A DNA stretch of 64,000 bases from Williamsia sp. DF01-3. Its GTDB lineage: Bacteria > Actinomycetota > Actinomycetes > Mycobacteriales > Mycobacteriaceae. Where the stretch lies: positions 248,001 to 312,000 of the forward strand of contig NZ_JALKFS010000005.1 in assembly GCF_023051145.1 (NCBI RefSeq), given 5' to 3'. The translations under genes and the position numbers were made by a program. The notes under the pieces were generated by a model. It did not search any database. It worked only from the letters and a program-made list of their open reading frames with translations, and was not told the origin of the DNA. This document shows positions 42,745 to 51,207 of the stretch, in pieces. The number at the start of each line of letters is the position of its first letter. Position 1 is the first letter of the stretch.

Positions 42745-42826
42745 ATTCTGGCCCCGCGGGCGCGATCGTGCCCATCTCGCTGTCCAGACCCTCTTGCAGC
42801 CCAGAGTGCTGACTAGGGTGGCGACC

Positions 42827-43504
42827 ATGCCAACCGCGTTGATCACCGGGGCCAGTCGTGGTCTGGGCGCTTCCATCGCCCGTCTGCTCGCGCCCACTCA
42901 CGACCTGTTGCTCGGCGGTCGCCCGTCGACCGAATTGGACAACATCGCACTGCAACTCGACGGGGCCACCACCTGGCCTGTCGAACTCACCGACGCCGAC
43001 GAGCTCGCGGCCGCCACCGAGGCGATCAGCGAACTCGACGTCTTGGTGCACAACGCCGGTGTGATCAGCTGGGGTTCGATCGAAGACACACCGGCCGATG
43101 AATGGCGTCGCGTGCTCGAGGTCAACCTGATCGCCGCCGCCGAGTTGACCCGGCTCCTGCTGCCTGCGCTCCGTGCCGCGCGGGGGCACGTCGTGTTCAT
43201 CAACTCGGGTGCCGGCCGACACGCCAATCCGGGGTGGGGCGTCTATGCCGCGAGCAAGTTCGGCCTACGCGCGCTGGCCGATGTGATTCGGGCTGAAGAA
43301 CCATCGCTGCGGGTCACGTCGATCTTTCCCGGGCGCATCGACACCGACATGCAGCAGGAGTTGGTGGCGATGGAGGGCGGCGAGTACGACGCCACCCAGT
43401 TCTTGCTGCCCGACACGGTGGCGTCGGCGGTGGTGGCAGCCATCCACACGCCGGCCGACGCCCATCCCCATGAGGTGGTGCTCAAACCGACAGGTCGTCG
43501 CTGA
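42827..43504 (+). CDS. Short-chain dehydrogenase
   Basis: The 225-residue SDR is shorter than usual. It has ALITGASRGLGASIARLLA, VHNAGVISWGS, the catalytic Ser in VFINSGAGRHANP and YAASKFGLRALADVI with Tyr and Lys, and a C-terminal HEVVLKPTGRR. It diverges from the glucosylglycerate hydrolase gene with 82 bases between and is 114 bases upstream of the next gene. Confidence 0.9.
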   Translation: MPTALITGASRGLGASIARLLAPTHDLLLGGRPSTELDNIALQLDGATTWPVELTDADELAAATEAISELDVLVHNAGVISWGSIEDTPADEWRRVLEVNLIAAAELTRLLLPALRAARGHVVFINSGAGRHANPGWGVYAASKFGLRALADVIRAEEPSLRVTSIFPGRIDTDMQQELVAMEGGEYDATQFLLPDTVASAVVAAIHTPADAHPHEVVLKPTGRR

Positions 43505-43618
43505 AACGTCTGACCTCGACGATGCAGCCGGGTTCGGTGTCAACGGCCCGCAGCCGGATTCTCGAACCGTAGGGTGAGGGTCATCGGGCACACCGCGCAA
43601 TCGGCAGTTGGGGAGAAC

Positions 43619-44503
43619 ATGACGTTGAAGTATTCAGAATCCGATCGGGCACTTGCCCGGGCGGCGTACGAGACCCTCGAACCGTTTCACGTCGTCGCCT
43701 ACTTCAGCCCCGACATCAAAGCCGCTTGCGCCGACACCGGACTGGACTTCCACGGCTGGTATGTGGGCGCTCGGGGTGCTCCGCTGGGGCCATGCGACGC
43801 CTCGGTTGTCGCTGCGGCGTTCTTCAACTTCAGCCCCGCGGTGGTCGGTCCCGGGTGGGATGCCGCCAAGGCCGTGGGCCTGGACGTGGTGAACGACCGC
43901 CGTTACCAAATGCTCGACGAGACGTTGGGCCGCGCACTCGGTGATCACGTCGGAAATCCGGTACTCGACGAGTTGGCGGATCGCTACGCCCAGAAGGCCG
44001 CAGACCTGCCCATGGGCGGGCGCCCGCTTGCCGCGGCGTGGGCCAACTCGCAGCCGCCGACCCAACCGCACGTTCGGCTGTGGCATTCCATCGCAATCGT
44101 CCGCGAGTGGCGGGGTGACGCCCACATCGCCGCGTTGGTCACCGCGGGCCTGGACCGGCTCGAAGCCCTGGTGCTTCACGAGGCACAGCATCCCGACCCC
44201 ACGGTGCGGCGCCGTCTGCTCGGTAAGAAGCTGGTGATGGTGACCCGCGGCTGGTCCGAGGACGACTGGAGTGCGGCCGCGGACAACCTGCGGGTGCGGG
44301 GGTTGATCGATCAGACGGAGTCGGGCGAGATCCTCACTGCAGCCGGCGCCGACCTCTACAACCACATCGAGGAACTCACCGACGATGCAGCCGCGGCTGC
44401 CTGGTGCACAGACGGCGACACCGAGCAATTGCTCACGGCGACAAAGCCATTCGTCAAATCGGTGATCGACGCGGGAATCCTCCCAGGGACCAAGAAGAAG
44501 TAA
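43619..44503 (+). CDS. SCO6745-family protein with MarR-like winged helix
   Basis: The 294-residue protein matches the actinobacterial SCO6745 family: an N-terminal LEPFHVVAYFSPDIKAACAD segment, GPCDASVVAAAFFNFSP, and a C-terminal winged-helix-like part (GWSEDDWSAAADNLRVRGLI, ILTAAGADLYNHIEELTD). The family is often annotated as MarR-like but no DNA target or ligand is known. GGGGAGA stands before the ATG. Confidence 0.82.
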   Translation: MTLKYSESDRALARAAYETLEPFHVVAYFSPDIKAACADTGLDFHGWYVGARGAPLGPCDASVVAAAFFNFSPAVVGPGWDAAKAVGLDVVNDRRYQMLDETLGRALGDHVGNPVLDELADRYAQKAADLPMGGRPLAAAWANSQPPTQPHVRLWHSIAIVREWRGDAHIAALVTAGLDRLEALVLHEAQHPDPTVRRRLLGKKLVMVTRGWSEDDWSAAADNLRVRGLIDQTESGEILTAAGADLYNHIEELTDDAAAAAWCTDGDTEQLLTATKPFVKSVIDAGILPGTKKK

Positions 44504-44512
44504 CCGGTTCGG

Positions 44513-44740
44513 TCAGCTGGCGAGCCAGAGCCGGCGTCGGATCACTCCGCGCATCCGTTCGACATCGTGCGGATTGAGCGACGACGGCGGTTCTTCGTCG
44601 ACGATGTTGTTCAATTCGGCGAAGAAGTCCCGGACGGGCATGCCGAACCGCTCACGGATCTGATCGGACGGGCCACCGCCGAACTGGTACCAGTGCGACT
44701 CGAACTCCACCATTTGCTGCTGCTGGGGTTTCAGCGACAT
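44513..44740 (-). CDS. DUF3263 family small protein
   Basis: The 75-residue protein resembles actinobacterial DUF3263 helix-turn-helix-like proteins: FESHWYQFGGGPSDQIRERF, then MPVRDFFAELNNIVD and a basic C-terminus (RMRGVIRRRLWLAS). ATG 44740 (MSLKPQQQQ) is preferred to an upstream start. Function unknown; it is convergent with the SCO6745-family gene, 9 bases apart. Confidence 0.8.
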   Translation of the reverse strand: MSLKPQQQQMVEFESHWYQFGGGPSDQIRERFGMPVRDFFAELNNIVDEEPPSSLNPHDVERMRGVIRRRLWLAS

Positions 44741-44784
44741 CGCAAACACACCTCCCCAATCGACGAAAGAAGAATCACGGCTGA

Positions 44785-44803
44785 CCGACGGTTTCTGCGT
44801 CGG
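44785..44803 (-). terminator. Hairpin after the small membrane-protein gene
   Basis: CCGACG-N7-CGTCGG is nested inside AAGAAT (44770) and ATTCTT (44811). On the leftward transcript the hairpin is followed by a T-rich ATTCTTCTTT stretch, so it is a plausible intrinsic terminator for the gene ending at 44876. Confidence 0.55.
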
Positions 44804-44875
44804 GCCATCAATTCTTGATACCGCAAACTTCGGTGCGATGCGAGATTTAGATCACACATGATCGGAAGTACGCGC

Positions 44876-45238
44876 TCACCGCCAGATGACACCGATCCCG
44901 GCGGCCAAGAGGGACAACACCCCCACCGCGAAAAAGAGCGGCCGCGGGACGGGACGGCCCGTGCGTCGCTGCTTCGCGTTCCCCGCACCGAGAACCCCAC
45001 CCAGGACGACGAGGATGGCGAGTTTGAGGCCTACCTTCGGCCAATTGGTCTCCACACCGGCAGGCCAGGGTAAAGCCAGCACGACCCCGCTGATCAAGGA
45101 GACCAGCAAGCCGTAGTCCATCGCCGCGGTGGTCCTGAAACGGCGTGCCAGCGCCTCCGCCGCCCAGCCACCGAAGGTCACGGCGAACCCGATCAGATGA
45201 AACCAGATCACGACGTTACGAAGTACGTCCACGCTCAC
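44876..45238 (-). CDS. Four-helix membrane protein, function unknown
   Basis: The 120-residue product has four transmembrane segments (about residues 8-26, 40-58, 68-86 and 99-117). It opens with NVVIWFHLIGFAVTFGGWAA, a pattern seen in small actinobacterial membrane proteins with a histidine in the first helix. GTG start at 45238. No function can be assigned. It is divergent from the MarR gene. Confidence 0.75.
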   Translation of the reverse strand: MSVDVLRNVVIWFHLIGFAVTFGGWAAEALARRFRTTAAMDYGLLVSLISGVVLALPWPAGVETNWPKVGLKLAILVVLGGVLGAGNAKQRRTGRPVPRPLFFAVGVLSLLAAGIGVIWR

Positions 45239-45420
45239 CCCTTGCCTCGGCCGCCACAGGGCAGACCTCGTCTGGCGCCCACTGGTTGCGGCAGTTTCAG
45301 TCAGACTGTAACCGAGGATGCTCGCATGTCAAACCGTCGGATCGGCGCCTCATTCTCGGCCGCACTCACCCCCCACGGTGGTCTACTGTTGGTCGGAATC
45401 GACGAGTGAGGAATGTCAAC

Positions 45421-45897
45421 GTGCCGGAGGACGATCGGAGTGCCGAGGTGACTCCGACCGCCGCCGAGGGTGGCATCGCGCCCTCGAGTGCAGCCTTCGT
45501 CCTGATAGCCCTGGGCAACCGGATGCGCGCGCGGGTGGAGTCCCGCTTGGCGGCCGAAGGTATTGCCATTCGCCATTTGTCGGCTCTGGGCCACCTGTCA
45601 CGGAGGCCCGGGATCTCCTACAGCGAGCTCGCACGCCGTGCGTCTGTGACCCCGCAAAGCATGCAGGCGACCTTGAACAAGCTGGAGGCGATCGGCGCCG
45701 TGGAGAGGACGACGACTGGCGGAAGGGGCCGCACAGCAACGCTCTTCGTGACCGAGGAAGGCAAAAGACTACTGGCCGTGGGCTACTCGTGGTACGCGGA
45801 GTTGGATGCCCTGCTCGCAGAACACCTCGACATGGAGACGTTGAACGACATGATGTTGCCGTTCATGAAACTCCTGCGGAGTCTCGACTCCGGGTGA
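45421..45897 (+). CDS. MarR-family transcriptional regulator
   Basis: The 158-residue protein has the MarR winged helix: IRHLSALGHLSRRPGISYSE, LARRASVTPQSMQATLNKLE, then the wing TTGGRGRTATLFVTEEGKRL. GTG 45421 follows GTGAGGA with 9 bases spacing; a GTG five codons earlier is possible. The target is unknown; it diverges from the small membrane-protein gene and is convergent with the steroid-related leftward set. Confidence 0.9.
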   Translation: MPEDDRSAEVTPTAAEGGIAPSSAAFVLIALGNRMRARVESRLAAEGIAIRHLSALGHLSRRPGISYSELARRASVTPQSMQATLNKLEAIGAVERTTTGGRGRTATLFVTEEGKRLLAVGYSWYAELDALLAEHLDMETLNDMMLPFMKLLRSLDSG

Positions 45898-45929
45898 CGT
45901 CGACCGCAACCTCTCCGCCTTGTCGGGTA

Positions 45930-46247
45930 TCAGGAGTTGGTGGCGTATGCGACGGCGGAACCCGTCGGCGGCACCCGAACTGCGCGCCCGACCGACGACA
46001 TCGCCGCAGTGTGGATCTCGATGGTCCCGTCTGCGCGCTGGAGAAGCGTGGTCACCGTGCCGTCGTCGCCAACCAACTCGATACTCCTGACGCCTGTCTC
46101 CGCATCGCCCCGACTCCTCATCGAGTCACCTGAAGAACGCGCCTCGTCATCGACTGTTCGCACGCTGCTTGCCATGTCCGCCGCCTTCTGGAGTGTGTAC
46201 ATGGGAAGTTCGTCGCCGACGATGCGGCGGATTGGTTCACACTGCAC
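45930..46247 (-). CDS. Small hypothetical protein at the end of the ketosteroid-isomerase operon
   Basis: The 105-residue product starts at a GTG with GGGAG 9 bases upstream, directly after the hydrolase stop codon (14-base gap). It has no recognised domain; visible pieces are IRRIVGDELPMYTLQKAADM, VRSIELVGDDGTVTTLLQ and a C-terminal VGRAVRVPPTGSAVAYATN. It may form a small beta-rich fold. Codon phase and the ribosome site support it as a real gene. Confidence 0.6.
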   Translation of the reverse strand: MQCEPIRRIVGDELPMYTLQKAADMASSVRTVDDEARSSGDSMRSRGDAETGVRSIELVGDDGTVTTLLQRADGTIEIHTAAMSSVGRAVRVPPTGSAVAYATNS

Positions 46248-46261
46248 CCTCGAGAACTCCC

Positions 46262-47253
46262 TCAGGTGCAGCCCACAGCTGGAACACCGTCCTGCACCGA
46301 CCTCGCGAAGCCGATCAACGCCGCGGTCACCTCGTCTGCCCGCTCCATCTGGATGAAGTGGCCGGCACCGTCGAAGGTGCGGACTGCCTGAAGCCTGGGC
46401 ATCGTCTCGCGCATCCGGCCGATGGCTTTGCGACCTGCCATCGTGATCACCGGGTCCTCGCCGCCGGCGAGAAAACAGGCCGGGACGTCGATCACACGAC
46501 CGTCGACGGCTCTCTCCCAGTTGAGGTCCGCGGCGCGGTACCAGTTCAGACCACCGGTGAATCCGGTTCTGCGGAAGGCGGTCTCGTACTCGTCGAGGTC
46601 GCCTTCCGACAACCACGACCACGGCAACTGCGGGGCTGCGGGCAGCACATCGAGGTATCCCAGTCGGCGGCCGTCGCGGTGGCTCGGATGCTGCCAGATG
46701 TCGAGATAGCGAAAGTTCCCCGACAAGGCGTGGAACAACCGCATGAGGAACTCCCGCGGTTTCGCGTTCAGTTCGGCCTCGGCGAGGTCTGGCTGCATGA
46801 AGTACTCGAAATGAAAAAATGTTGCTGTGCCAGAGCCGAATAGGCGTCGGACGGTCTGATCGGCAGCCGGTCTGGGGCGTAAGGCATGGCGAGCAGCACC
46901 AGACCGGCCACCCGGTCGCGATGCTCGAGGGCAATGGTCCATGCTGTCGGGGCACCGAAGTCGTGGCCCACAACGGTTGCCTGTTGCACCTCAAGGGAGT
47001 CGAGCAGCGCGACCACACGATCGGCGACTGCGGCGAAGGTGTACTCGGCAACGCCGCCGGGCGAATCGGTGGCCCCGTAGCCGGGCATGTCCGGCGCGAT
47101 GACACGGAAGCCGGCCGCCACCAGGGGCTCAACCTGGTGACGCCAGCTGTAGGCGAGCCCAGGAAACCCGTGGAGCAACAGCACGGCCGGACCGTGTCCG
47201 TCGTCCACGAGGTTCCACGTGAATCCGTCGACCGTCAGTGTTCGGTAGGGCAC
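46262..47253 (-). pseudogene. Alpha/beta hydrolase (epoxide-hydrolase-like), broken by a -1 frameshift
   Basis: The first frame (GTG 47253) reads LLLHGFPGLAYSWRHQVEPL and the nucleophile region ATVVGHDFGAPTAWTIALEH, then fails after SALAQQHFF. The next frame continues HFEYFMQPDLAEAELNAKPR through FLAGGEDPVITMAG and the catalytic-His segment FDGAGHFIQMERADEV to 46262. One more base in the A/T run at 46814-46819 (6 present, 7 needed) would restore a protein of about 330 residues. It begins 3 bases after the ketosteroid isomerase gene. Sequencing error and true mutation cannot be separated here. Confidence 0.85.
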
Positions 47254-47256
47254 CGA

Positions 47257-47631
47257 CTAGACCTGCTGGAGGTCTTCCTGGCTCCACACCGCACGCATGC
47301 TGGTGATCTTGCAGTTGTCATCGAAGACCATGATGTCCACGGGCGTGATCTTGAATGCGGAGCCGCCGGCCTCGGTGATGAGGGTGAACTCGAAGACTGC
47401 CGTGTCGCCGGCGATCTTGGACCAATGCAGCTCAGCGGTGGTCTTGTCCATCGCAGCGATCACGCCATAGAACTCCACGATCGATTCGCGCGTGCTGCGC
47501 ACGTCGGCGCCGATCGGGTCTTCGACCGTCGCGCCCTCTGCGTACAGATCGGCGACCTGCTCTGGCTTGCCGTTCGCCACCAGGTCCACGTAGGACTCGA
47601 CGACCTTCTTGATTTCCTCGACACTCGGCAT
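47257..47631 (-). CDS. Steroid delta-isomerase (ketosteroid isomerase, SnoaL/NTF2 fold)
   Basis: The 124-residue protein has the length of Comamonas ketosteroid isomerase and all three catalytic residues at the same numbers: Tyr14 (VVESYVDLV), Asp38 (GATVEDPIGAD) and Asp99 (ITPVDIMVFDD). It should move a 5-ene-3-ketosteroid double bond to the 4-ene position. GGGAG precedes the ATG, and 19 bases upstream lies a perfect KstR-type palindrome, so it is probably induced with cholesterol catabolism. It heads an operon with the hydrolase and a small protein. Confidence 0.9.
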   Translation of the reverse strand: MPSVEEIKKVVESYVDLVANGKPEQVADLYAEGATVEDPIGADVRSTRESIVEFYGVIAAMDKTTAELHWSKIAGDTAVFEFTLITEAGGSAFKITPVDIMVFDDNCKITSMRAVWSQEDLQQV

Positions 47632-47650
47632 TTCGCATCTCCCTCATCGA

Positions 47651-47666
47651 CTAGAACATGTTCTAG
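47651..47666. promoter_or_regulatory. KstR-type steroid-regulon operator
   Basis: CTAGAACATGTTCTAG is a perfect 16-bp palindrome containing TAGAAC-N2-GTTCTA, which fits the TnnAACnnGTTnnA motif of the cholesterol repressor KstR. It sits 19 bases ahead of the ketosteroid isomerase ATG. Confidence 0.85.
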
Positions 47667-47730
47667 TTCGAGGACGTTACCCGTGATGGCCGGCTGAGTC
47701 CCGGAAAGGTTCAAACCCCCACCAACGCCA

Positions 47731-47763
47731 CGAGGTGCCCACCCGCAATGGGTGAGCACCTCG
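47731..47763 (-). terminator. Hairpin after dps
   Basis: A 14-bp stem with one mismatch (CGAGGTGCCCACCC with GGGTGAGCACCTCG) and a 5-base loop starts 28 bases past the dps stop on the leftward strand. It separates dps from the KstR-controlled operon. Confidence 0.7.
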
Positions 47764-47791
47764 AGATGACTTAGATGGTTGTCGTGAGCGG

Positions 47792-48328
47792 TCAGCGACT
47801 CTGGTCGGCGGCGCCCTGCTCAGTGCTTGCGCCGGCGTTGGCCAGCTCTCCCGAAGCGTTCTCGAGGTGCGCACGGACGAACCACTGGAACTTCTCCAGT
47901 TCAGCGGTCTGGCCGATCAGGATGTCTTCGGTGACCGGGTCGATCTCACCCGCAACGGCAATGGCCTCACGCTGCGAGGTGATCACACCGACGTAGACGA
48001 GGTCGAGGGCACCGAGGTGGGCCTGTACCGTGTCGCGACCGACCGAGTAGTCGTTCCAGGACCGATCCTCTTCGATCGCCTTGGCGGTGCCCTTCGGTGA
48101 GCCACCCAGGGTCGCGATGCGCTCGGCGAGCGTGTCGGCGTAACCGCGGGCGAGTTCGACCTGGGGATCGATCATTTCGTGAACGCCGATGAAGTTGGCA
48201 CCGACAACGTTCCAGTGGATGTGCTTCAGAGTCAGATGGAGGTCGTTGAACGCGCTGAGACGTTCCTGCAGGACAGTGACCAGTTTCTTTGTGGCGTCAT
48301 CAGAGAGGCCAGGCGCGGTAAAAGTCAT
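47792..48328 (-). CDS. dps: DNA-protection/ferritin-like protein Dps
   Basis: The 178-residue four-helix protein has the inter-subunit ferroxidase site: LHLTLKHIHWNVVGANFIGV with His ligands, and HEMIDPQVELARGYADTLAE with Asp/Glu ligands. Dps forms a dodecamer that oxidises iron with peroxide and coats DNA in stationary phase. The C-terminal tail (about 160-178) is polar, as in mycobacterial Dps. ATG 48328 is internal to a longer open frame that is not coding. The 164-base gap upstream shows no recognised operator. Confidence 0.95.
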   Translation of the reverse strand: MTFTAPGLSDDATKKLVTVLQERLSAFNDLHLTLKHIHWNVVGANFIGVHEMIDPQVELARGYADTLAERIATLGGSPKGTAKAIEEDRSWNDYSVGRDTVQAHLGALDLVYVGVITSQREAIAVAGEIDPVTEDILIGQTAELEKFQWFVRAHLENASGELANAGASTEQGAADQSR

Positions 48329-48492
48329 GACCGCAGTTTGCCCTGCCGACCCAGATCTCAAACCCGACCGTGCCGCCGAGACCGAACTGCGACCTTGCCA
48401 TAACAGTTCGGTAACGGGCGGGCGTACACCTGGGCCTACCGTGTGGTTGGCTGGGTTGATGATCGAACGCAAGTGCTTGACAGTGGCAACCG

Positions 48493-49719
48493 GTGACCTC
48501 GACCTCTGAGTCGGACGAGATCTTCGAGGGACTCGAACTCGTACCGCATTACGCACCCATTCGCCGGCTCGCCGACGATGCGCTGGTCGCTGTGGAACTA
48601 CAGGTCCGTGGACGCGGGGACACGGCCCTGAACACCCCGAAATCGCTGCGCCGCGCTGCGCGGATGATGCAGCAGACCGACGTCGTCGACGGTCGCAAGC
48701 TTTCCTTCTTCAACGCGGCCCCAGCGACGACCACCGTGCCCACCTTTGCGACTGTTGATCTGCTGTCGCCCGTTCACCTCACGTTCGCGGCGCCGCCCGA
48801 GGGCCATCTGCTTCTTTCCGTAGACCCCGGCGAGACCTTCCGCCGGCCCCGCTCGGTGTTGGACGAGGTCGCCGCGGCCCGTGCCGCGGGTCGTCTGATC
48901 TGCGTGGACCGATTGGGACTCGATGATCGCGCGTTGACGCTGCTGTGGTTGATCGAACCCGACGTGATCTTCACCCCTGCAGAGTTACTGGCTCGTACCC
49001 GCGATCCAGAGATCGCCGGGCTGGCCCACGCACTGGCCGCCCATGCGGAACGGACCGGGGCTCTGGTCATCGCCGAAGGTGTCGACAGCGAGGCGCTGCG
49101 GGTGGCCGCGCAGACGGTCGGCGCCACCCACGGAATGGGTGCCCTGTTCCCGACCGCCCACAGCCCGGCACTTTTCGCCGGCGAGCCGTTGGCTGCGCTT
49201 CCGCCGCGTGACACCGCGGCCGGCCCCGCAGACGATGATTCGGCGACCACCCCGTACGCCATCGTCAGTGCGAGTCACGTTCCCCGCCCCGGCGACAAAC
49301 GCCTGCTGATCGAGATGAGCAAGGCCCTGGCGACGCAGGCTGCGGCCGCCGGCCCGGGAACCCTGGTGCTGGGCACCTTTCAGGAGGCTCGGCAGTTCAC
49401 GCCGGCGACGGCACGGCGTTGGCGTTCCCTGGCGGACAAAGCCGGTTTCGCCGGTGTGTACGGCGTCGGCCTGCCGCAGATGCTCGACGGAAACGTTCAG
49501 CACGCCCCGCTCGACCCGGATGATGACCTCGTCAACGAGTGGACGGTGGTGGTTCTCGGCCCGCACGCCTCGGCACTCCTGTCCGCGCGAGACCGGCACG
49601 AACCGGTCCCCGACCTCGATCGCACCTTCGACGTGGTCCAGAGTTACAACCGTGACCTCGCATCCCGTGCGGCGCACGCCATCCTCGCCCGATTCACCAC
49701 CCCGCGAGTGGCTGACTGA
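48493..49719 (+). CDS. Degenerate EAL-domain protein with C-terminal DICT sensory domain
   Basis: Residues 1-235 are EAL-like, but the key motifs are altered: the EAL triad is VELQVRG, the DDFGTG loop reads DRLGLDD, and the end is VIAEGVDSEALRVAAQTVGA and HGMGALF. Catalysis on c-di-GMP is therefore doubtful. Residues about 285-400 form a DICT domain (TFQEARQFTPATARRWRSLA, NEWTVVVLGPHASALLSARD, VVQSYNRDLASRAAHAIL), a sensory module seen beside cyclases and histidine kinases. GTG start. Followed after 19 bases by the DUF2252 gene. Confidence 0.82.
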   Translation: MTSTSESDEIFEGLELVPHYAPIRRLADDALVAVELQVRGRGDTALNTPKSLRRAARMMQQTDVVDGRKLSFFNAAPATTTVPTFATVDLLSPVHLTFAAPPEGHLLLSVDPGETFRRPRSVLDEVAAARAAGRLICVDRLGLDDRALTLLWLIEPDVIFTPAELLARTRDPEIAGLAHALAAHAERTGALVIAEGVDSEALRVAAQTVGATHGMGALFPTAHSPALFAGEPLAALPPRDTAAGPADDDSATTPYAIVSASHVPRPGDKRLLIEMSKALATQAAAAGPGTLVLGTFQEARQFTPATARRWRSLADKAGFAGVYGVGLPQMLDGNVQHAPLDPDDDLVNEWTVVVLGPHASALLSARDRHEPVPDLDRTFDVVQSYNRDLASRAAHAILARFTTPRVAD

Positions 49720-49738
49720 TTCGACGGAGGGCGCCGGC

Positions 49739-51114
49739 ATGGCCAGACAGACGATCGACTTGCGCCGGTTCGTGCGCGCAGATGATGTCCTCGAGCAAGG
49801 ACGTCGATTGCGCGAGGACCTTGCACCCGGTGCTCACGCCCACAGCGCCGCGGCCAGGGATCGACCCGGCGTGCTCGAATACATCGCTGCCAGCAACGAA
49901 GGCCGGATGCCCGACCTCATTCCGCTGCGCATCGGGCGGATGACCGCGTCCCCTTTCTCTTTTTCCGCGGTGCGGCCGGTCTGATGGCGGCCGACCTGGC
50001 CGGTACACCCGACAGCGGGCTGCCTGCACAATTGTGCGGCGATGCGCATGCCGCCAATTTCGGGTTGTACGGGACCCCCGACGGCAAGATCGTGATGGAC
50101 ATCAACGACTTCGACGAGACCATCCCGGGGCCGTGGGAGTGGGACCTCAAGCGCCTTTCGGCGAGTCTGGTGCTCGCGGGCCGGCAGGGCGGGGTCTCGG
50201 AATCCGGCTGTCGCGAAGCCGCGGAGGACGCCGTGAAGTCGTATCGCAAAACGATGAAGAAGCTCGCCGACGCGCCTTTTCTGCGGTCGTGGTCAGTGAT
50301 CCCTGACGTCTCGGTTCTGGATCAGGTCAAAGCCGACTCTCTGCTGGACAGCTTCGAGGCTGCCGCAGACAAGGCGATGAGGAACACGAGCGAGAAGGTG
50401 GTGGCGAAGTGGACGCAACAGGTCGACGACCCTGCCACCGGAATCCTGCGGCACCGGTTCGTCGCCGATCCACCGAACCTCACCCGGGTGGACGCCGCTA
50501 CCGCTGATGCGGTCATCGACGGCCTGACGGACTACGTCGACACGCTGCGCGAGTCGCGACGGAACCTGATCGCCCGATTCGCGGTGTCCGATGTGGCCTT
50601 CCGGATAGTGGGTACCGGCAGCGTGGGCCTTCGGAACTACGTGGCCTTGCTGCACGGGAATCGCTCGGAAGACCTTGTGATGCAGGTGAAACAGGCAAAG
50701 CCATCGGCGTTGGCCCCCTACGTTGCAGCCGACACTCCCCGGCACGAGGGCCGGCGCATAGTCAACGGCGCACGGATGGTTCAGGCCGAGACCGATATCC
50801 TGCTCGGCTGGACGACGATCGGTGGGATCCCGTTCATCGTCCGACAGTTCCGAAACCTCAAAGGCGACATCGACCCCACCACCCTCAAGGGCAGTCTGCT
50901 CGATGACTACGGGCGCCTGGCGGGCGGATTGCTGGCGCGAGCTCACTCGCGGTCGGTCGACCCGCGCCTGCTGGCCGGCTACTTCGGCGGTGGCAAGGTG
51001 ATCGACAAGGACATCGCGGCGTTCGCGGTGAACTACGCCGACCAGACCGAACGCGACCACGCTGAACTGGTCGCCGCTGTCGCTGCGGGAACGATTGAGG
51101 CACAGCTCGGCTAA
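49739..51114 (+). pseudogene. DUF2252 family protein, broken by a -1 frameshift near its N-terminus
   Basis: The first frame carries LIPLRIGRMTASPFSF and stops at 49984; the downstream frame gives AAGLMAADLAGTPDSGLPAQ, LCGDAHAANFGLYGT, DINDFDETIPGPWEWDLKRL and a later HSRSVDPRLLAGYFGG. Adding one T to the T5 run at 49960-49964 restores the family motif SPFSFFRGAAGLMAADL and a protein of about 458 residues. DUF2252 proteins look like distant kinases (the GDAHxxNFG loop) with unknown substrates. Translation could restart at ATG 49984, but that would lose the first conserved block. Confidence 0.85.
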
Positions 51115-51125
51115 CACCACGCGTA

Positions 51126-51135
51126 TTACTTGACA
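51126..51135 (+). promoter_or_regulatory. TTACTTGACA upstream motif
   Basis: An exact copy of the element at 16039. It lies 72 bases before the next ATG and 12 bases after the DUF2252 stop. No -10 hexamer is visible at the usual distance. Confidence 0.35.
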
Positions 51136-51207
51136 CCGCACCTACATACGGGCTTTGGTCAGAACAGTGTGCACAATCGACCAGCCGCACCGACGTAGGA
51201 GCAGGCC

